From: Hanstruepera ponticola
GTDB lineage: Bacteria; Bacteroidota; Bacteroidia; Flavobacteriales; Flavobacteriaceae
Direction of reading: 5' to 3'
DNA: 64,000 bases
Assembly: GCF_012931685.1 (NCBI RefSeq)
Contig: NZ_JABANC010000001.1
Coordinates: 992,001 to 1,056,000, forward strand
The notes under the pieces are model-generated. The model made no database searches, had not been told where the DNA came from, and saw only the letters and a list, made by a program, of their open reading frames with translations. Each line of letters opens with the position of its first letter. The first letter of the stretch is position 1. The translations under genes and the position numbers were made by a program. This document shows positions 54,621 through 63,991 of this stretch, one piece after another.

Positions 54621-57600
54621 ATGAAATACCATTTCAACGAGATAGAAGCCAAATGGCAAAAATATTGGGCAGAGCACCAAACCTTTAAAGCTGAAAACCA
54701 TTCAGATAAACCGAAATATTATGTATTGGATATGTTTCCGTATCCAAGTGGTGCAGGTTTACACGTTGGGCATCCTTTAGGGTATATCGCTTCAGATATT
54801 TATGCACGCTATAAACGTCATAAAGGATTTAATGTATTGCATCCACAGGGTTACGATAGCTTTGGATTGCCAGCCGAGCAATATGCTATTCAAACGGGTC
54901 AGCATCCTGCTGTAACGACTGAAGCCAATATTAAAACCTATCGTCGTCAGTTAGATCAGATTGGCTTTTCCTTCGATTGGTCGCGAGAAGTACGCACAAG
55001 TGATCCCAATTATTACAAATGGACACAGTGGATTTTTATTCAACTGTTCAACTCGTGGTACAACAAGGAAAATGATAAAGCCGAAAATATTTCGGAGTTA
55101 GTAAAGATATTTGAAACTGAAGGTAATGTTCACGTAAATGCAGCATGCGATGAGGATGTGGTTGATTTTACAGCAGAAGAATGGAAAGCGTTTTCGTCTG
55201 AACAAAAACAAGATATTTTATTACAATACCGACTAACCTATTTAGCAGAAACCGAAGTCAATTGGTGTCCAGCTTTAGGGACTGTTTTAGCCAATGATGA
55301 AATAGTAAATGGTGTTTCTGAACGCGGCGGACATCCTGTAGTTAGAAAAAAAATGACTCAATGGTCTATGCGTATTTCGGCTTATGCGGAGCGTTTATTG
55401 CAAGGTTTAGAAACTATAGATTGGACAGATTCATTAAAGGAAAGTCAACGCAACTGGATTGGAAAATCGGTTGGTGCATCAGTCACGTTTAATGTAAAGG
55501 AACATGATGCCACTATTGAAGTATTCACAACCCGACCCGATACCATTTTTGGAGTCAGTTTTATGACATTGGCCCCAGAACACGACTTGGTTTCTCAAAT
55601 CACAACAGATGAACAACGTGCTGCAGTTGAAGCCTATGTTGAAGCAACTGCAAAACGTAGCGAGCGCGATAGAATGGCTGATGTAAAAACCATTTCAGGT
55701 GTGTTTACAGGTGCTTATGCAGAACATCCGTTTACCAAAGAACCGATTCCAATTTGGATTGGCGACTACGTATTGGCAAGCTATGGAACAGGAGCCGTAA
55801 TGGCTGTGCCTTGTGGCGACCAGCGTGATTATGATTTCGCCAAGCATTTTAATATACCGATTCCTTATATATTTGAAGGCGTAGATATTTCAGAAGAAGC
55901 CTTTGCTGATAAAGAAAATACCAAAATTTCGAATAGTGATTTCCTAAATGGCATGAACTACAAGAAGGCAACTAAACGCGCTATTTACGAATTAGAACAA
56001 ATAGGTCAAGGTGAAGGCAAAATCAATTACCGTTTACGTGATGCCGTGTTTTCACGCCAACGTTATTGGGGCGAACCTTTTCCTGTGTATTATGTGAATG
56101 GTATGCCGCAAATGATAGATGCGCAACATTTACCAATTACCTTACCAGAAGTTGAAAAATATTTACCAACCGAAACAGGCGAGCCACCTTTAGGGAATGC
56201 TACAAAATGGGCTTGGTGCACAAAAACCAATACAGTTGTCGATAATGACAAGATTGATGATAAAACAGTATTTCCATTAGAGCTGAATACTATGCCTGGA
56301 TGGGCAGGAAGCTCACAGTATTTTAATCGTTATATGGATCCACATAATGAGGATGAAATTTTCTCACAAGAGGCGGTTAATTACTGGCAGCAAGTGGATC
56401 TATATATTGGTGGAAGCGAGCATGCTACAGGTCACTTGTTATATGCGCGTTTCTGGCAAAAATTTATGTACGATTTAGGCTTGGTCCCTGTTGATGAGTT
56501 TGCTAAAAAATTGATTAACCAAGGAATGATTTTAGGGACAAGTGCTTTTATATACTTTCTAACCTATGATTTAGAAGAGGTAAATAATGTGCTTCGAAAT
56601 TTTGAAGATATTGAAAAAGAAAGGGAATTTCGTATTGCCTTACAATTATTAAATAGTAATGTCTATGTTTCTGCTAATTTAGTTGAGGATGAGGGTTTTT
56701 TAATTAATATAAAAAATACCATATCATCTCATTTAAACATAAACAATGACATTTTAGATTTAATTCAGCTTAAATTTATTAAACGCCATGTCATAGTTAA
56801 ATATGTAGACTCATCTGATAATTTAGATGTAAAAGGAATAAGATATGATGAACAGTTTTGGCAAGCTTATAAAAGAGCTGATTTTATAGACGAAAACTAT
56901 AATTTCATTAAAAATAGTGAGGGAGTATTTAAAGTACTACGCGAACCTGAAAAAATGTCCAAGTCCAAATACAATGTTGTTAATCCGGACCAGATTTGTG
57001 AAGACTACGGTGCCGACAGTTTACGTCTATATGAAATGTTTTTAGGGCCTTTAGAGCAATATAAACCTTGGAATACAGCAGGTATCACAGGTGTGCATGG
57101 TTTCCTAAAAAAACTGTGGAAGTTGTATATAGATGATAATGGCTTTAAAGTAACTGATGCAGAACCAACAAAGGAGAGTTTAAAAACCTTACATAAAACC
57201 ATTAAAAAAGTAGAAGAGGATATTGAGAATTTTTCGTTTAATACCTCTGTATCTACCTTTATGATTGCGGTAAATGAGCTAACCGCTCAAAAATGCACTA
57301 GTCATGACATTTTAGAACCATTAATTGTGTTGATTTCACCTTATGCACCGCATATTGCGGAAGAATTATGGAGTCAGTTAGGTCATGAAGAATCCATATC
57401 AACGGCACCTTTTCCAAAGTATGAAGAAAAGCATTTAGTAGAAAGCAGCAAGAATTACCCTATTTCCTTTAATGGTAAAATGCGTTTTACGTTAGAGCTG
57501 CCATTAGATATGAGCAAAGAAGATATAGAAAAAACGGTTTTAGCACACGAAAAAACCCAAGACCAATTACAAGGTAGAACACCTAAAAAAGTGATTGTGG

Positions 57601-57632
57601 TACCTGGTAAAATTGTAAACATCGTTGGGTAA
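54621..57632 (+). CDS. leuS: Leucyl-tRNA synthetase
   Basis: A 1003-aa class I synthetase that charges tRNA-Leu. The start is ATG 54621 (MKYHFNEIEAKWQKYWAEHQ). The HIGH motif is HVGH (48-51) in FPYPSGAGLHVGHPLGY. An editing domain (about 300-400) has TTRPDTIFGVSF, and KMSKS lies at 778-782. Between GTSAF (near 638) and KMSKS there are about 140 residues, some 60 more than I recall for other Bacteroidota LeuRS, and that stretch (NFEDIEKEREFRIALQLLN and following) is AT-rich and unlike the usual sequence. The reading frame is intact throughout. Confidence 0.95.
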   Translation: MKYHFNEIEAKWQKYWAEHQTFKAENHSDKPKYYVLDMFPYPSGAGLHVGHPLGYIASDIYARYKRHKGFNVLHPQGYDSFGLPAEQYAIQTGQHPAVTTEANIKTYRRQLDQIGFSFDWSREVRTSDPNYYKWTQWIFIQLFNSWYNKENDKAENISELVKIFETEGNVHVNAACDEDVVDFTAEEWKAFSSEQKQDILLQYRLTYLAETEVNWCPALGTVLANDEIVNGVSERGGHPVVRKKMTQWSMRISAYAERLLQGLETIDWTDSLKESQRNWIGKSVGASVTFNVKEHDATIEVFTTRPDTIFGVSFMTLAPEHDLVSQITTDEQRAAVEAYVEATAKRSERDRMADVKTISGVFTGAYAEHPFTKEPIPIWIGDYVLASYGTGAVMAVPCGDQRDYDFAKHFNIPIPYIFEGVDISEEAFADKENTKISNSDFLNGMNYKKATKRAIYELEQIGQGEGKINYRLRDAVFSRQRYWGEPFPVYYVNGMPQMIDAQHLPITLPEVEKYLPTETGEPPLGNATKWAWCTKTNTVVDNDKIDDKTVFPLELNTMPGWAGSSQYFNRYMDPHNEDEIFSQEAVNYWQQVDLYIGGSEHATGHLLYARFWQKFMYDLGLVPVDEFAKKLINQGMILGTSAFIYFLTYDLEEVNNVLRNFEDIEKEREFRIALQLLNSNVYVSANLVEDEGFLINIKNTISSHLNINNDILDLIQLKFIKRHVIVKYVDSSDNLDVKGIRYDEQFWQAYKRADFIDENYNFIKNSEGVFKVLREPEKMSKSKYNVVNPDQICEDYGADSLRLYEMFLGPLEQYKPWNTAGITGVHGFLKKLWKLYIDDNGFKVTDAEPTKESLKTLHKTIKKVEEDIENFSFNTSVSTFMIAVNELTAQKCTSHDILEPLIVLISPYAPHIAEELWSQLGHEESISTAPFPKYEEKHLVESSKNYPISFNGKMRFTLELPLDMSKEDIEKTVLAHEKTQDQLQGRTPKKVIVVPGKIVNIVG

Positions 57633-57662
57633 TGTCATTCCTGCGTAGGCAGGAATCTCATG
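57633..57662. repeat. Intergenic hairpin element (tgtcattcctgcg type)
   Basis: ATTCCTGC and GCAGGAAT (57637-57656) pair across GTAG, within TGTCATTCCTGCGTAGGC. From memory this motif is common in intergenic DNA of flavobacteria. There is no T-run after it, so it is a repeat rather than a terminator. Confidence 0.55.
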
Positions 57663-57692
57663 GCTGCATAAATTTTAAAGTTAGAAATAAGC

Positions 57693-58220
57693 ATGAAAAA
57701 AACGCTTCTTTTTTTACTGACGCTAATTAGTTTTCAACTTTCAGCTCAATCGGATTCACTACATTTCCCACAGGATTTCTATGGTATTTACAAAGGGAAT
57801 TTACACATCACCAATGCCAGAGGAAAGCAAACCATACAAATGGAATTTCATTTAAACCCAACTGATACTGTTGGAAAATATCAATATATGTTGGTATATA
57901 TTATGGATGGAAACAGACAGGAACGCCACTACAATTTATTAGAAAAAAATGTTGAAAAAGGCGAGTATATGGTAGATGAAAATAATGGCATTGTATTAGA
58001 TGCCAAATTAATTGATAGCACCATATTTTCCATGTTTGAAGTGCAAGGGAGTATCTTAACAACTACCGAAAGGTTTTATAAAGACAGTATGGATTTCGAG
58101 ATTACTTTTGCCAATAAATTACAACAAACAAAATCTGGAACAGAAGGCGAAGATGCCACCGAAGTGATTTCCTACCCTATTTCAGTGCTTCAAAAAGCAC
58201 ACTTAATCAAGCAAGAATAA
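57693..58220 (+). CDS. Secreted protein of unknown function
   Basis: A 175-aa protein with a signal peptide (MKKTLLFLLTLISFQLSAQ). The mature part is beta-rich, with FYGIYKGNLHITNARGKQTI at the N-terminus, and has no domain that I recognise. It contains no lipobox or T9SS sorting domain, so it is probably periplasmic. It stands alone between leuS and the metallopeptidase gene. Confidence 0.75.
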   Translation: MKKTLLFLLTLISFQLSAQSDSLHFPQDFYGIYKGNLHITNARGKQTIQMEFHLNPTDTVGKYQYMLVYIMDGNRQERHYNLLEKNVEKGEYMVDENNGIVLDAKLIDSTIFSMFEVQGSILTTTERFYKDSMDFEITFANKLQQTKSGTEGEDATEVISYPISVLQKAHLIKQE

Positions 58221-58228
58221 TCTACGTC

Positions 58229-58270
58229 AGTTCGAGTGAAATGTTTGTAAAACATTTTGTATCGAGAACT
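58229..58270. repeat. Intergenic long hairpin (gttcgag ... tcgagaac)
   Basis: GTTCGA near the left end pairs with TCGAGAAC on the right, with an inner AATGTTT/AAACATT stem. It lies in the 135-base gap between two genes and looks like another dispersed palindromic element. Confidence 0.5.
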
Positions 58271-58355
58271 CTAAACCTGACAAAATTTCTTAACTAATAT
58301 TTGGCTTATTTTTTGATAAATAACTACTAAATTTATATTTCAAAATAAGAATAAA

Positions 58356-59054
58356 ATGATGATTGGATATTATATATTAATTGGAGGTATTGCATTAGTA
58401 AGTTGGTTAGTTAGTAATCAACTAAAACAAAAATTTAAAAAGTACTCAAAAGTCCATTTACGAAATGGCATGAGTGGAAAGGAGATAGCAGAGAAAATGT
58501 TATCTGATAACGGTATATATGATGTTGAGGTTATTTCAACACCAGGACAGCTTACAGATCACTACAATCCTAAAAACAAAACGGTTAATTTAAGTGAGTC
58601 AGTTTACAGTCAGCGTAATGCTGCTGCAGCAGCTGTTGCTGCCCACGAATGTGGTCATGCTGTGCAACATGCACAAGCTTATAGCGCATTACAAATGCGA
58701 TCGGCATTGGTGCCAGTAGTTTCAGTCACTTCAGGCATGTCGCAATGGTTGGTTTTTGGTGGATTGGTTTTAGGTGCTGCTGCTGGTGTGGGTATGGGCT
58801 TTTGGATTGCTGTTCTAGGATTAGTTTTTATGGGAGCCGCAACATTGTTTAGTTTTATCACCTTACCAGTAGAATATGACGCTAGTAATCGTGCTTTGGC
58901 ATGGTTAAAAAATAAAAACATGTTATCACAACAAGAATATGCAGGCGCTGAAGATGCTTTAAAATGGGCTGCTAGAACCTATTTGGTAGCAGCTATTGGA
59001 GCTTTGGCATCCCTATTATATTGGGCTTTACAGATTTTTGGTGGTCGTGATTAA
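58356..59054 (+). CDS. YugP-family zinc metallopeptidase (membrane)
   Basis: A 232-aa inner-membrane protein. A membrane anchor (about 4-20) precedes a soluble segment with the zinc motif AAHECGHAVQHAQ (HExxH form). Two or three further hydrophobic segments follow (about 128-175 and 210-228). FITLPVEYDASNRALAWLK supplies the downstream Glu ligand. This is the YugP/DUF2268-like neutral zinc peptidase family of unknown substrate. It has its own terminator. Confidence 0.9.
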   Translation: MMIGYYILIGGIALVSWLVSNQLKQKFKKYSKVHLRNGMSGKEIAEKMLSDNGIYDVEVISTPGQLTDHYNPKNKTVNLSESVYSQRNAAAAAVAAHECGHAVQHAQAYSALQMRSALVPVVSVTSGMSQWLVFGGLVLGAAAGVGMGFWIAVLGLVFMGAATLFSFITLPVEYDASNRALAWLKNKNMLSQQEYAGAEDALKWAARTYLVAAIGALASLLYWALQIFGGRD

Positions 59055-59076
59055 TAAATCAAAGAATATAAATTAT

Positions 59077-59108
59077 AAAGTCAGATACGCGTATCTGACT
59101 TTTTTTTT
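59077..59108 (+). terminator. Terminator after the YugP-like gene
   Basis: A perfect 26-base palindrome (AAAGTCAGATACG and its complement) is followed by eight T residues. Confidence 0.9.
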
Positions 59109-59147
59109 CTTAAATTTCAGCTATTAATTATAACTAACTAATCTTTT

Positions 59148-59852
59148 ATGGAAAATCAAATTCAAGAACCTTTATTGTTAAGTCAAGTTTCAGATGCAGA
59201 ACGTATTGCATTTTACAAAAAGACCTATGCACATGTGGCAGGAGGTGTTTTAATTTTTATTCTATTTGAATATCTATTGTTGCAAAGTGAAACCATTGTC
59301 AATTTTATGTTGTCAATGACAGAGGGTTACAGGTGGTTAATTATGTTAGGTGGTTTTATGTTCGTTACCAATTATGCTGAACGTATGACTATGAAAACGA
59401 CAAATACAAACACGCAATATTTAGCTTATTGTCTGTATATTTTCGCTCAAGCTTTAATTTTTGTGCCACTAATTTATATCGCCATAGTTTATACAAATTC
59501 TGGAATGGAATTACTAAATCAGGCAGCCATTGTTACTTTGGCATTATTTACAGGATTGTCAGCTGTTGTTTTTGTAACTAAAAAAGATTTCTCGTTTATT
59601 AAAACAGGTTTAACTATTGGATTCTTTATCGCTATTGGTTTAATAATAGCTGGTACGTTATTTGGTTTTAATTTGGGATTATGGTTTTCAGTTGGGATGT
59701 GTTTATTAGCTGGAGGATCAATATTATATCAAACATCTAATTTGGTTAATAAATACTCAACAGAAGATTATATTCCAGCCTCATTAGGCTTATTTGCGTC
59801 CCTAATGTTATTATTCTGGTATGTTTTATCTATCTTTTTATCTAGAGATTAA
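59148..59852 (+). CDS. Bax inhibitor-1/YccA family membrane protein
   Basis: A 234-aa protein with seven hydrophobic segments and the family features FYKKTYAHVAGGVLIFILFE near the N-terminus and LASGGSILYQTSNLV-type and C-terminal TEDYIPASLGLFASLMLLFW segments. In this family conserved acidic residues in the last helices form a pH-sensitive calcium-leak channel. The physiological role in bacteria is not settled. Confidence 0.92.
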   Translation: MENQIQEPLLLSQVSDAERIAFYKKTYAHVAGGVLIFILFEYLLLQSETIVNFMLSMTEGYRWLIMLGGFMFVTNYAERMTMKTTNTNTQYLAYCLYIFAQALIFVPLIYIAIVYTNSGMELLNQAAIVTLALFTGLSAVVFVTKKDFSFIKTGLTIGFFIAIGLIIAGTLFGFNLGLWFSVGMCLLAGGSILYQTSNLVNKYSTEDYIPASLGLFASLMLLFWYVLSIFLSRD

Positions 59853-59874
59853 TTTATAAGTAAAATAATTCAAT

Positions 59875-59906
59875 AAAAAAGCTCCTAAATTTCAGGAGCT
59901 TTTTTT
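59875..59906. terminator. Bidirectional terminator after the Bax inhibitor-1 gene
   Basis: AAAAAAGCTCCT and AGGAGCTTTTTT pair across 7 bases, between convergent genes. Confidence 0.88.
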
Positions 59907-60375
59907 ATAATTCTATTTGTCTATCTATCTGTTGTGCCAGCGATATAAAAGTTTCAGTTCTCGAAACGCCTGGTATAGATTGAATGTTTTTATTTAGCAA
60001 GTGCATTAAATGTTCGTTATCCCTGCATAATATTTTAATAAAGATGCTCCAGTTTCCTGTTGTGTAATGGCATTCTAAAACTTCAGGAATTTTCTCGAGT
60101 TGTTTTACGGCTTTAGGATTGCTCATGGCTTTATCGAGATAAATACCAATAAAGGCCATAGTTGTATAACCTAAAACTTTGGGGTTAATTACAAATTTAG
60201 AACCAGATATAATGCCAGAGGCTTCCAATTTCCGCAAACGCTGATGAATAGCAGCGCCAGAAACACCTACTTCTTTAGCGATAGCTAAAATAGGTGTTCT
60301 GGCATCTCGCATCAATGCACGCAAAATAGTTTTGTCTATACCATCAATCTCAATATTTTGATTAATCACTTTCAT
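59905..60375 (-). CDS. Lrp/AsnC family transcriptional regulator
   Basis: A 156-aa regulator. An N-terminal winged helix-turn-helix (about 8-65: IDKTILRALMRDARTPILAI, then GVSGAAIHQRLRKLEASGII) is followed by the RAM ligand-binding domain (about 75-150). The start codon abuts the stop of the saccharopine dehydrogenase-like gene, so the two are cotranscribed and this protein probably controls amino-acid metabolism, perhaps sensing lysine. The ligand is inferred from context only. Confidence 0.93.
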   Translation of the reverse strand: MKVINQNIEIDGIDKTILRALMRDARTPILAIAKEVGVSGAAIHQRLRKLEASGIISGSKFVINPKVLGYTTMAFIGIYLDKAMSNPKAVKQLEKIPEVLECHYTTGNWSIFIKILCRDNEHLMHLLNKNIQSIPGVSRTETFISLAQQIDRQIEL

Positions 60376-61740
60376 TTATAAGTTCAATTGGTTGTAACCC
60401 AAATAAGGCACTTCTGTTTCCTTAAATGTGATGTCATATTCTTCCAATTCCTTCAAAATAGGCTCGTAAACTTCTTTTGTAATTGGCATTTGAACACCTG
60501 GTGTTGTGATTTTTTCGTTTAGTATAGCTAATGTAGCGATAGCAACAGGTAAACCAACTGTTTTTGCCATAGCTGTATAGGTTTGATCTTCACCCAATGT
60601 AACCATAGTAGAATCTATCTGGTGTTTTTCACCATTAAGTTCATATCCAAATTTATGGTACATCACAATCATATCTTTATCATCCTCGGCTAGAGTCCAG
60701 CTATCCATCAATATTTTTTGTAGTATTTGCGCTGGAGTCGCTTTTTTAAGCTCTACCATCTTTTTATTACTGAATATATCCAGCTCCATAAGTTTGTCCC
60801 AAACAATATCATCCTGATCAATTTTTAAGGCATGTCTGAATTTTAACTCTACAGAATCTGTTGGGCTATATGGTAAAAAGGCATTTACAAAATCACGATA
60901 CGACATGTTTTCGCTGTCATCTATCGTATATTCATCATCCGTCATTCCCAACTGCACAAACATGTTCCAGGCACGACTAAAACCAACTCGACGCATGGTG
61001 CCACGATATAAGGTTTTAGCATGATCTAGGCCGTATGCCGATTGGTATTTTAAAGAATCACGATTAGCATAAGCTTCAAATCGCCCATAACCTTCAACAT
61101 CTAAAAATTCAGTACGTCTAAATAATCTGTTGTATGGAATATACTTATAGGTGCCTTCTTGTAAGAATTTTGCAGCACCTCCTTGACCAGCTACTACTAC
61201 ATTTCTCGGATTCCAGGTGAATTTATAATGCCATAAATTATTATCACTTTCAGGAGCTACCAAGCCACCAGTGAATGATTCAAATAAAATAATATTTCCG
61301 CCTTTTTCACGAATACGATCAATAACCTGCATTGCACTCATATGGTCAATACCAGGATCAACACCAATTTCATTCATAAAAATAAGTCCTTTTTCTGTAG
61401 CCGCTTTATCAAGCTTTTGCATCTCTTCACTTATATATGAAGCAGTAACCATATTCTTATTAAATGCAATACAGTCGCGAGCTACTTCTATATGGAACCT
61501 TGCAGGTAACATGGAAATAACAATATCACAATTTTGTATAGCCGACTGTCTGGAAGACTTGTCAAACACATCAAGCATTATGGCTTGAGCGTTTTCATGA
61601 TTATTTATAAGTTTTTTAGCATGTGAAAAATTAACATCGCCAACTATAATTAAAAGGTCTTCTTTTTCAGATTTATCAAGTAAGTATTTTATAAGATATG
61701 ATGCCGATTTGCCTGCACCTATCACTAATATCTTTCGCAT
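60376..61740 (-). CDS. Saccharopine dehydrogenase family protein
   Basis: A 454-aa enzyme. The Rossmann motif VIGAGKSASYLIKYLL is at the N-terminus, followed by ISMLPARFHIEVARDCI, MNEIGVDPGIDHMSAMQVID, and the C-terminal saccharopine dehydrogenase domain with SFTGGLVAPESDNNLWHYKF. This matches the glutamate-forming saccharopine dehydrogenase (LKR/SDH and Lys9 type), acting in lysine breakdown. I chose ATG 61740 (MRKILVIGAGK); the open frame to 61827 adds residues that do not fit the family. An Lrp/AsnC regulator follows in the same operon. Confidence 0.9.
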   Translation of the reverse strand: MRKILVIGAGKSASYLIKYLLDKSEKEDLLIIVGDVNFSHAKKLINNHENAQAIMLDVFDKSSRQSAIQNCDIVISMLPARFHIEVARDCIAFNKNMVTASYISEEMQKLDKAATEKGLIFMNEIGVDPGIDHMSAMQVIDRIREKGGNIILFESFTGGLVAPESDNNLWHYKFTWNPRNVVVAGQGGAAKFLQEGTYKYIPYNRLFRRTEFLDVEGYGRFEAYANRDSLKYQSAYGLDHAKTLYRGTMRRVGFSRAWNMFVQLGMTDDEYTIDDSENMSYRDFVNAFLPYSPTDSVELKFRHALKIDQDDIVWDKLMELDIFSNKKMVELKKATPAQILQKILMDSWTLAEDDKDMIVMYHKFGYELNGEKHQIDSTMVTLGEDQTYTAMAKTVGLPVAIATLAILNEKITTPGVQMPITKEVYEPILKELEEYDITFKETEVPYLGYNQLNL

Positions 61741-61819
61741 AATGGAATTTGTTGAGTATTTTTGTGTACACGAAAGTAGTAAATACAAATTGTTATAAAA
61801 ACTCAATTCATAATTTAAT

Positions 61820-62215
61820 ATGAACAAAAAACTATTAGTATTAGGGGCAATTCTTGGTGGGCTAGCTGTGGTATTAGGCGCATTTGGTGCTCATGGATTA
61901 AAGGATTTGATTTCTACTGAATCAATTGATGTATATGAAACAGGTGTACGTTACCAAATGTATCATGCTTTCTTTTTATTGTTTGTTGGATTGGCACATT
62001 TTCTTGATACCAAAACCAAGAAAATATTGTTTTATTTAATACTATTTGGAGTGTTGCTATTTTCTGGCTCTATATACGGATTAGCGACCAATTCACTGTC
62101 GTCATTTGATTTTAAAACCATTGGATTTATAACGCCTATTGGTGGTTTATTGTTAATTGTTGCTTGGCTTTTATTGTTAATAAAGTTTTTGAAAAACCAA
62201 GTTGATATTTCATAA
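61820..62215 (+). CDS. DUF423 membrane protein
   Basis: A 131-aa protein with four hydrophobic segments and the DUF423 signature AVVLGAFGAHGLKDLI followed by YETGVRYQMYHAFFLLFVGL, then GSIYGLATNSL. A small conserved membrane family of unknown function. It is divergent from the saccharopine dehydrogenase-like gene. Confidence 0.9.
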   Translation: MNKKLLVLGAILGGLAVVLGAFGAHGLKDLISTESIDVYETGVRYQMYHAFFLLFVGLAHFLDTKTKKILFYLILFGVLLFSGSIYGLATNSLSSFDFKTIGFITPIGGLLLIVAWLLLLIKFLKNQVDIS

Positions 62216-62243
62216 AATTAGATGGCTACTTTAAAATAATGTT

Positions 62244-62251
62244 TAATTTTG
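62244..62251 (+). promoter_or_regulatory. Putative -7 promoter box of pckA
   Basis: TAATTTTG matches TAnnTTTG, 24 bases before the pckA ATG. The -33 element is weak. Confidence 0.5.
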
Positions 62252-62274
62252 CATCATAAACAACACAAAATATT

Positions 62275-63888
62275 ATGGTCGATCATACCCAAGCTTCGAA
62301 AACGATTTCGTTAGAAAACTACGGAATAAAGAATGCTAAAGTTCAGTATCAATTATCTTCAGAACAATTACACAATATTACAATAGAAAAAGGTCAAGGC
62401 GTTGAGGCATCCTCTGGTGCTTTAGCAGTTAACACAGGTGAGTTTACAGGGCGTTCGCCAAAAGACCGTTTTATTGTTAAGGATGACATTACAAAAGATC
62501 GCGTTTGGTGGGGGAACATCAACATTCCTTTTGATTCTGATGATTTTGCTAAACTGTATGATAAGGTGACAAATTATTTATCTGAAAAAGAGGTTTTTGT
62601 CAGAGATTGTTATGCTTGTGCTGATGATAATTACAGATTAAATATTCGTGTTATTAATGAATATCCTTGGAGCAATATGTTTGCCTACAACATGTTCTTA
62701 AGGCCTGAGGCTTCAGAATTGGATGATTTCACACCAGAATGGACAATTGTTAATGCGCCAGGTTTTATGGCTAATCCAGAAGTTGATGGAACACGTCAAC
62801 ATAATTTTGCCATTTTGGATTTCACAAGAAAAATAGCCTTAATTGGTGGGACAGGTTATACAGGAGAAATTAAGAAAGGAATTTTTTCTGCATTGAATTT
62901 TATATTACCAGTATTCAAGAATACCTTACCAATGCACTGTAGTGCTAATGTTGGTGAAGATGGTGATACAGCTATCTTTTTTGGTTTATCTGGAACAGGT
63001 AAGACTACATTGTCTGCAGATCCTAAAAGAAAACTAATTGGTGATGATGAACACGGATGGACAAATGAAAACACGGTTTTTAACTTTGAAGGTGGTTGTT
63101 ATGCTAAAGCCATTAACTTAACAGAAGATAATGAGCCAGATATATATAGAGCTATAAAGAAAGGTGCGATTTTAGAAAATGTTGTCATGAACGACAATGG
63201 TGATGTAGATTTTACGGATACTTCCATCACTCAAAACACACGTGTGAGTTACCCAATACATCACATTGATAATATTCAAGTGCCATCAATTGGAAAGAAC
63301 CCTAAAAACATTTTCTTTTTAACAGCAGATGCCTTTGGAGTGTTGCCTCCTATTTCAAAATTAACACCTGGACAAGCTGCATATCACTTTATTTCTGGTT
63401 ATACGGCTAAAGTAGCAGGAACAGAAGCAGGTATCGATGAGCCATTACCAAGTTTTTCTGCATGTTTTGGAGCGCCTTTTATGCCGCTGCATCCCACAAA
63501 ATATGCTGAAATGTTAAGCGCTAAAATGAAAGAAGCAGGTGTTAATGTTTGGTTGATTAATACGGGTTGGACAGGTGGTCCTTACGGTGTTGGAAGTAGA
63601 ATAAAATTAAAATATACACGAGCCATGATAACGGCTGCGCTTAATGGTGATCTCGATGAGGTGAACTATGAAACGTATCACACGCATTCCGTTTTTGGTT
63701 TATTGCAACCTAGACATTGTCCAGGAGTTCCTTCAGAAGTGTTGAGCTCTCGAAGAACATGGGATAATGACGAAGGATATTACAAAGCAGCTTATAAATT
63801 ATCAGAATCTTTTAGAGAGAATTTTAAGAAGTTTGAATCGTACGCTAACGACGAAATTCTTGCTGGAGCGCCCAATTTAAAGTCTTAA
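62275..63888 (+). CDS. pckA: Phosphoenolpyruvate carboxykinase (ATP)
   Basis: A 537-aa gluconeogenic enzyme that converts oxaloacetate and ATP to phosphoenolpyruvate. Motifs: GEFTGRSPKDRF near the N-terminus, the kinase-1a P-loop FFGLSGTGKTTLSADPKR followed by LIGDDEHGW (metal ligand Asp), and NTGWTGGPYGVGSRIKL. The length is standard for the ATP-dependent form. It has its own promoter, and no terminator is obvious downstream. Confidence 0.97.
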   Translation: MVDHTQASKTISLENYGIKNAKVQYQLSSEQLHNITIEKGQGVEASSGALAVNTGEFTGRSPKDRFIVKDDITKDRVWWGNINIPFDSDDFAKLYDKVTNYLSEKEVFVRDCYACADDNYRLNIRVINEYPWSNMFAYNMFLRPEASELDDFTPEWTIVNAPGFMANPEVDGTRQHNFAILDFTRKIALIGGTGYTGEIKKGIFSALNFILPVFKNTLPMHCSANVGEDGDTAIFFGLSGTGKTTLSADPKRKLIGDDEHGWTNENTVFNFEGGCYAKAINLTEDNEPDIYRAIKKGAILENVVMNDNGDVDFTDTSITQNTRVSYPIHHIDNIQVPSIGKNPKNIFFLTADAFGVLPPISKLTPGQAAYHFISGYTAKVAGTEAGIDEPLPSFSACFGAPFMPLHPTKYAEMLSAKMKEAGVNVWLINTGWTGGPYGVGSRIKLKYTRAMITAALNGDLDEVNYETYHTHSVFGLLQPRHCPGVPSEVLSSRRTWDNDEGYYKAAYKLSESFRENFKKFESYANDEILAGAPNLKS

Positions 63889-63991
63889 ATAGGGTGTTTC
63901 GATAATATTTTAGACGTAATGCACGTTTTTAGCTTGTTTGTGTACTGCAAAAGTGGTAATTTTATAGGTTGAATATATAATTATATAACCC

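Noticed and set aside
56530-56945. Frameshift or mis-assembly in leuS
   Set aside because: The frame is open and the flanking motifs are in phase, so I report an unusual segment rather than a broken gene.
57637-57656. Rho-independent terminator of leuS
   Set aside because: The stem is good, but no T-run follows on either strand. It fits a dispersed palindrome better.
61741-61827. N-terminal extension of the saccharopine dehydrogenase-like protein
   Set aside because: The Rossmann motif starts right after MRK at 61740; the upstream residues would overlap the start region of the divergent DUF423 gene.
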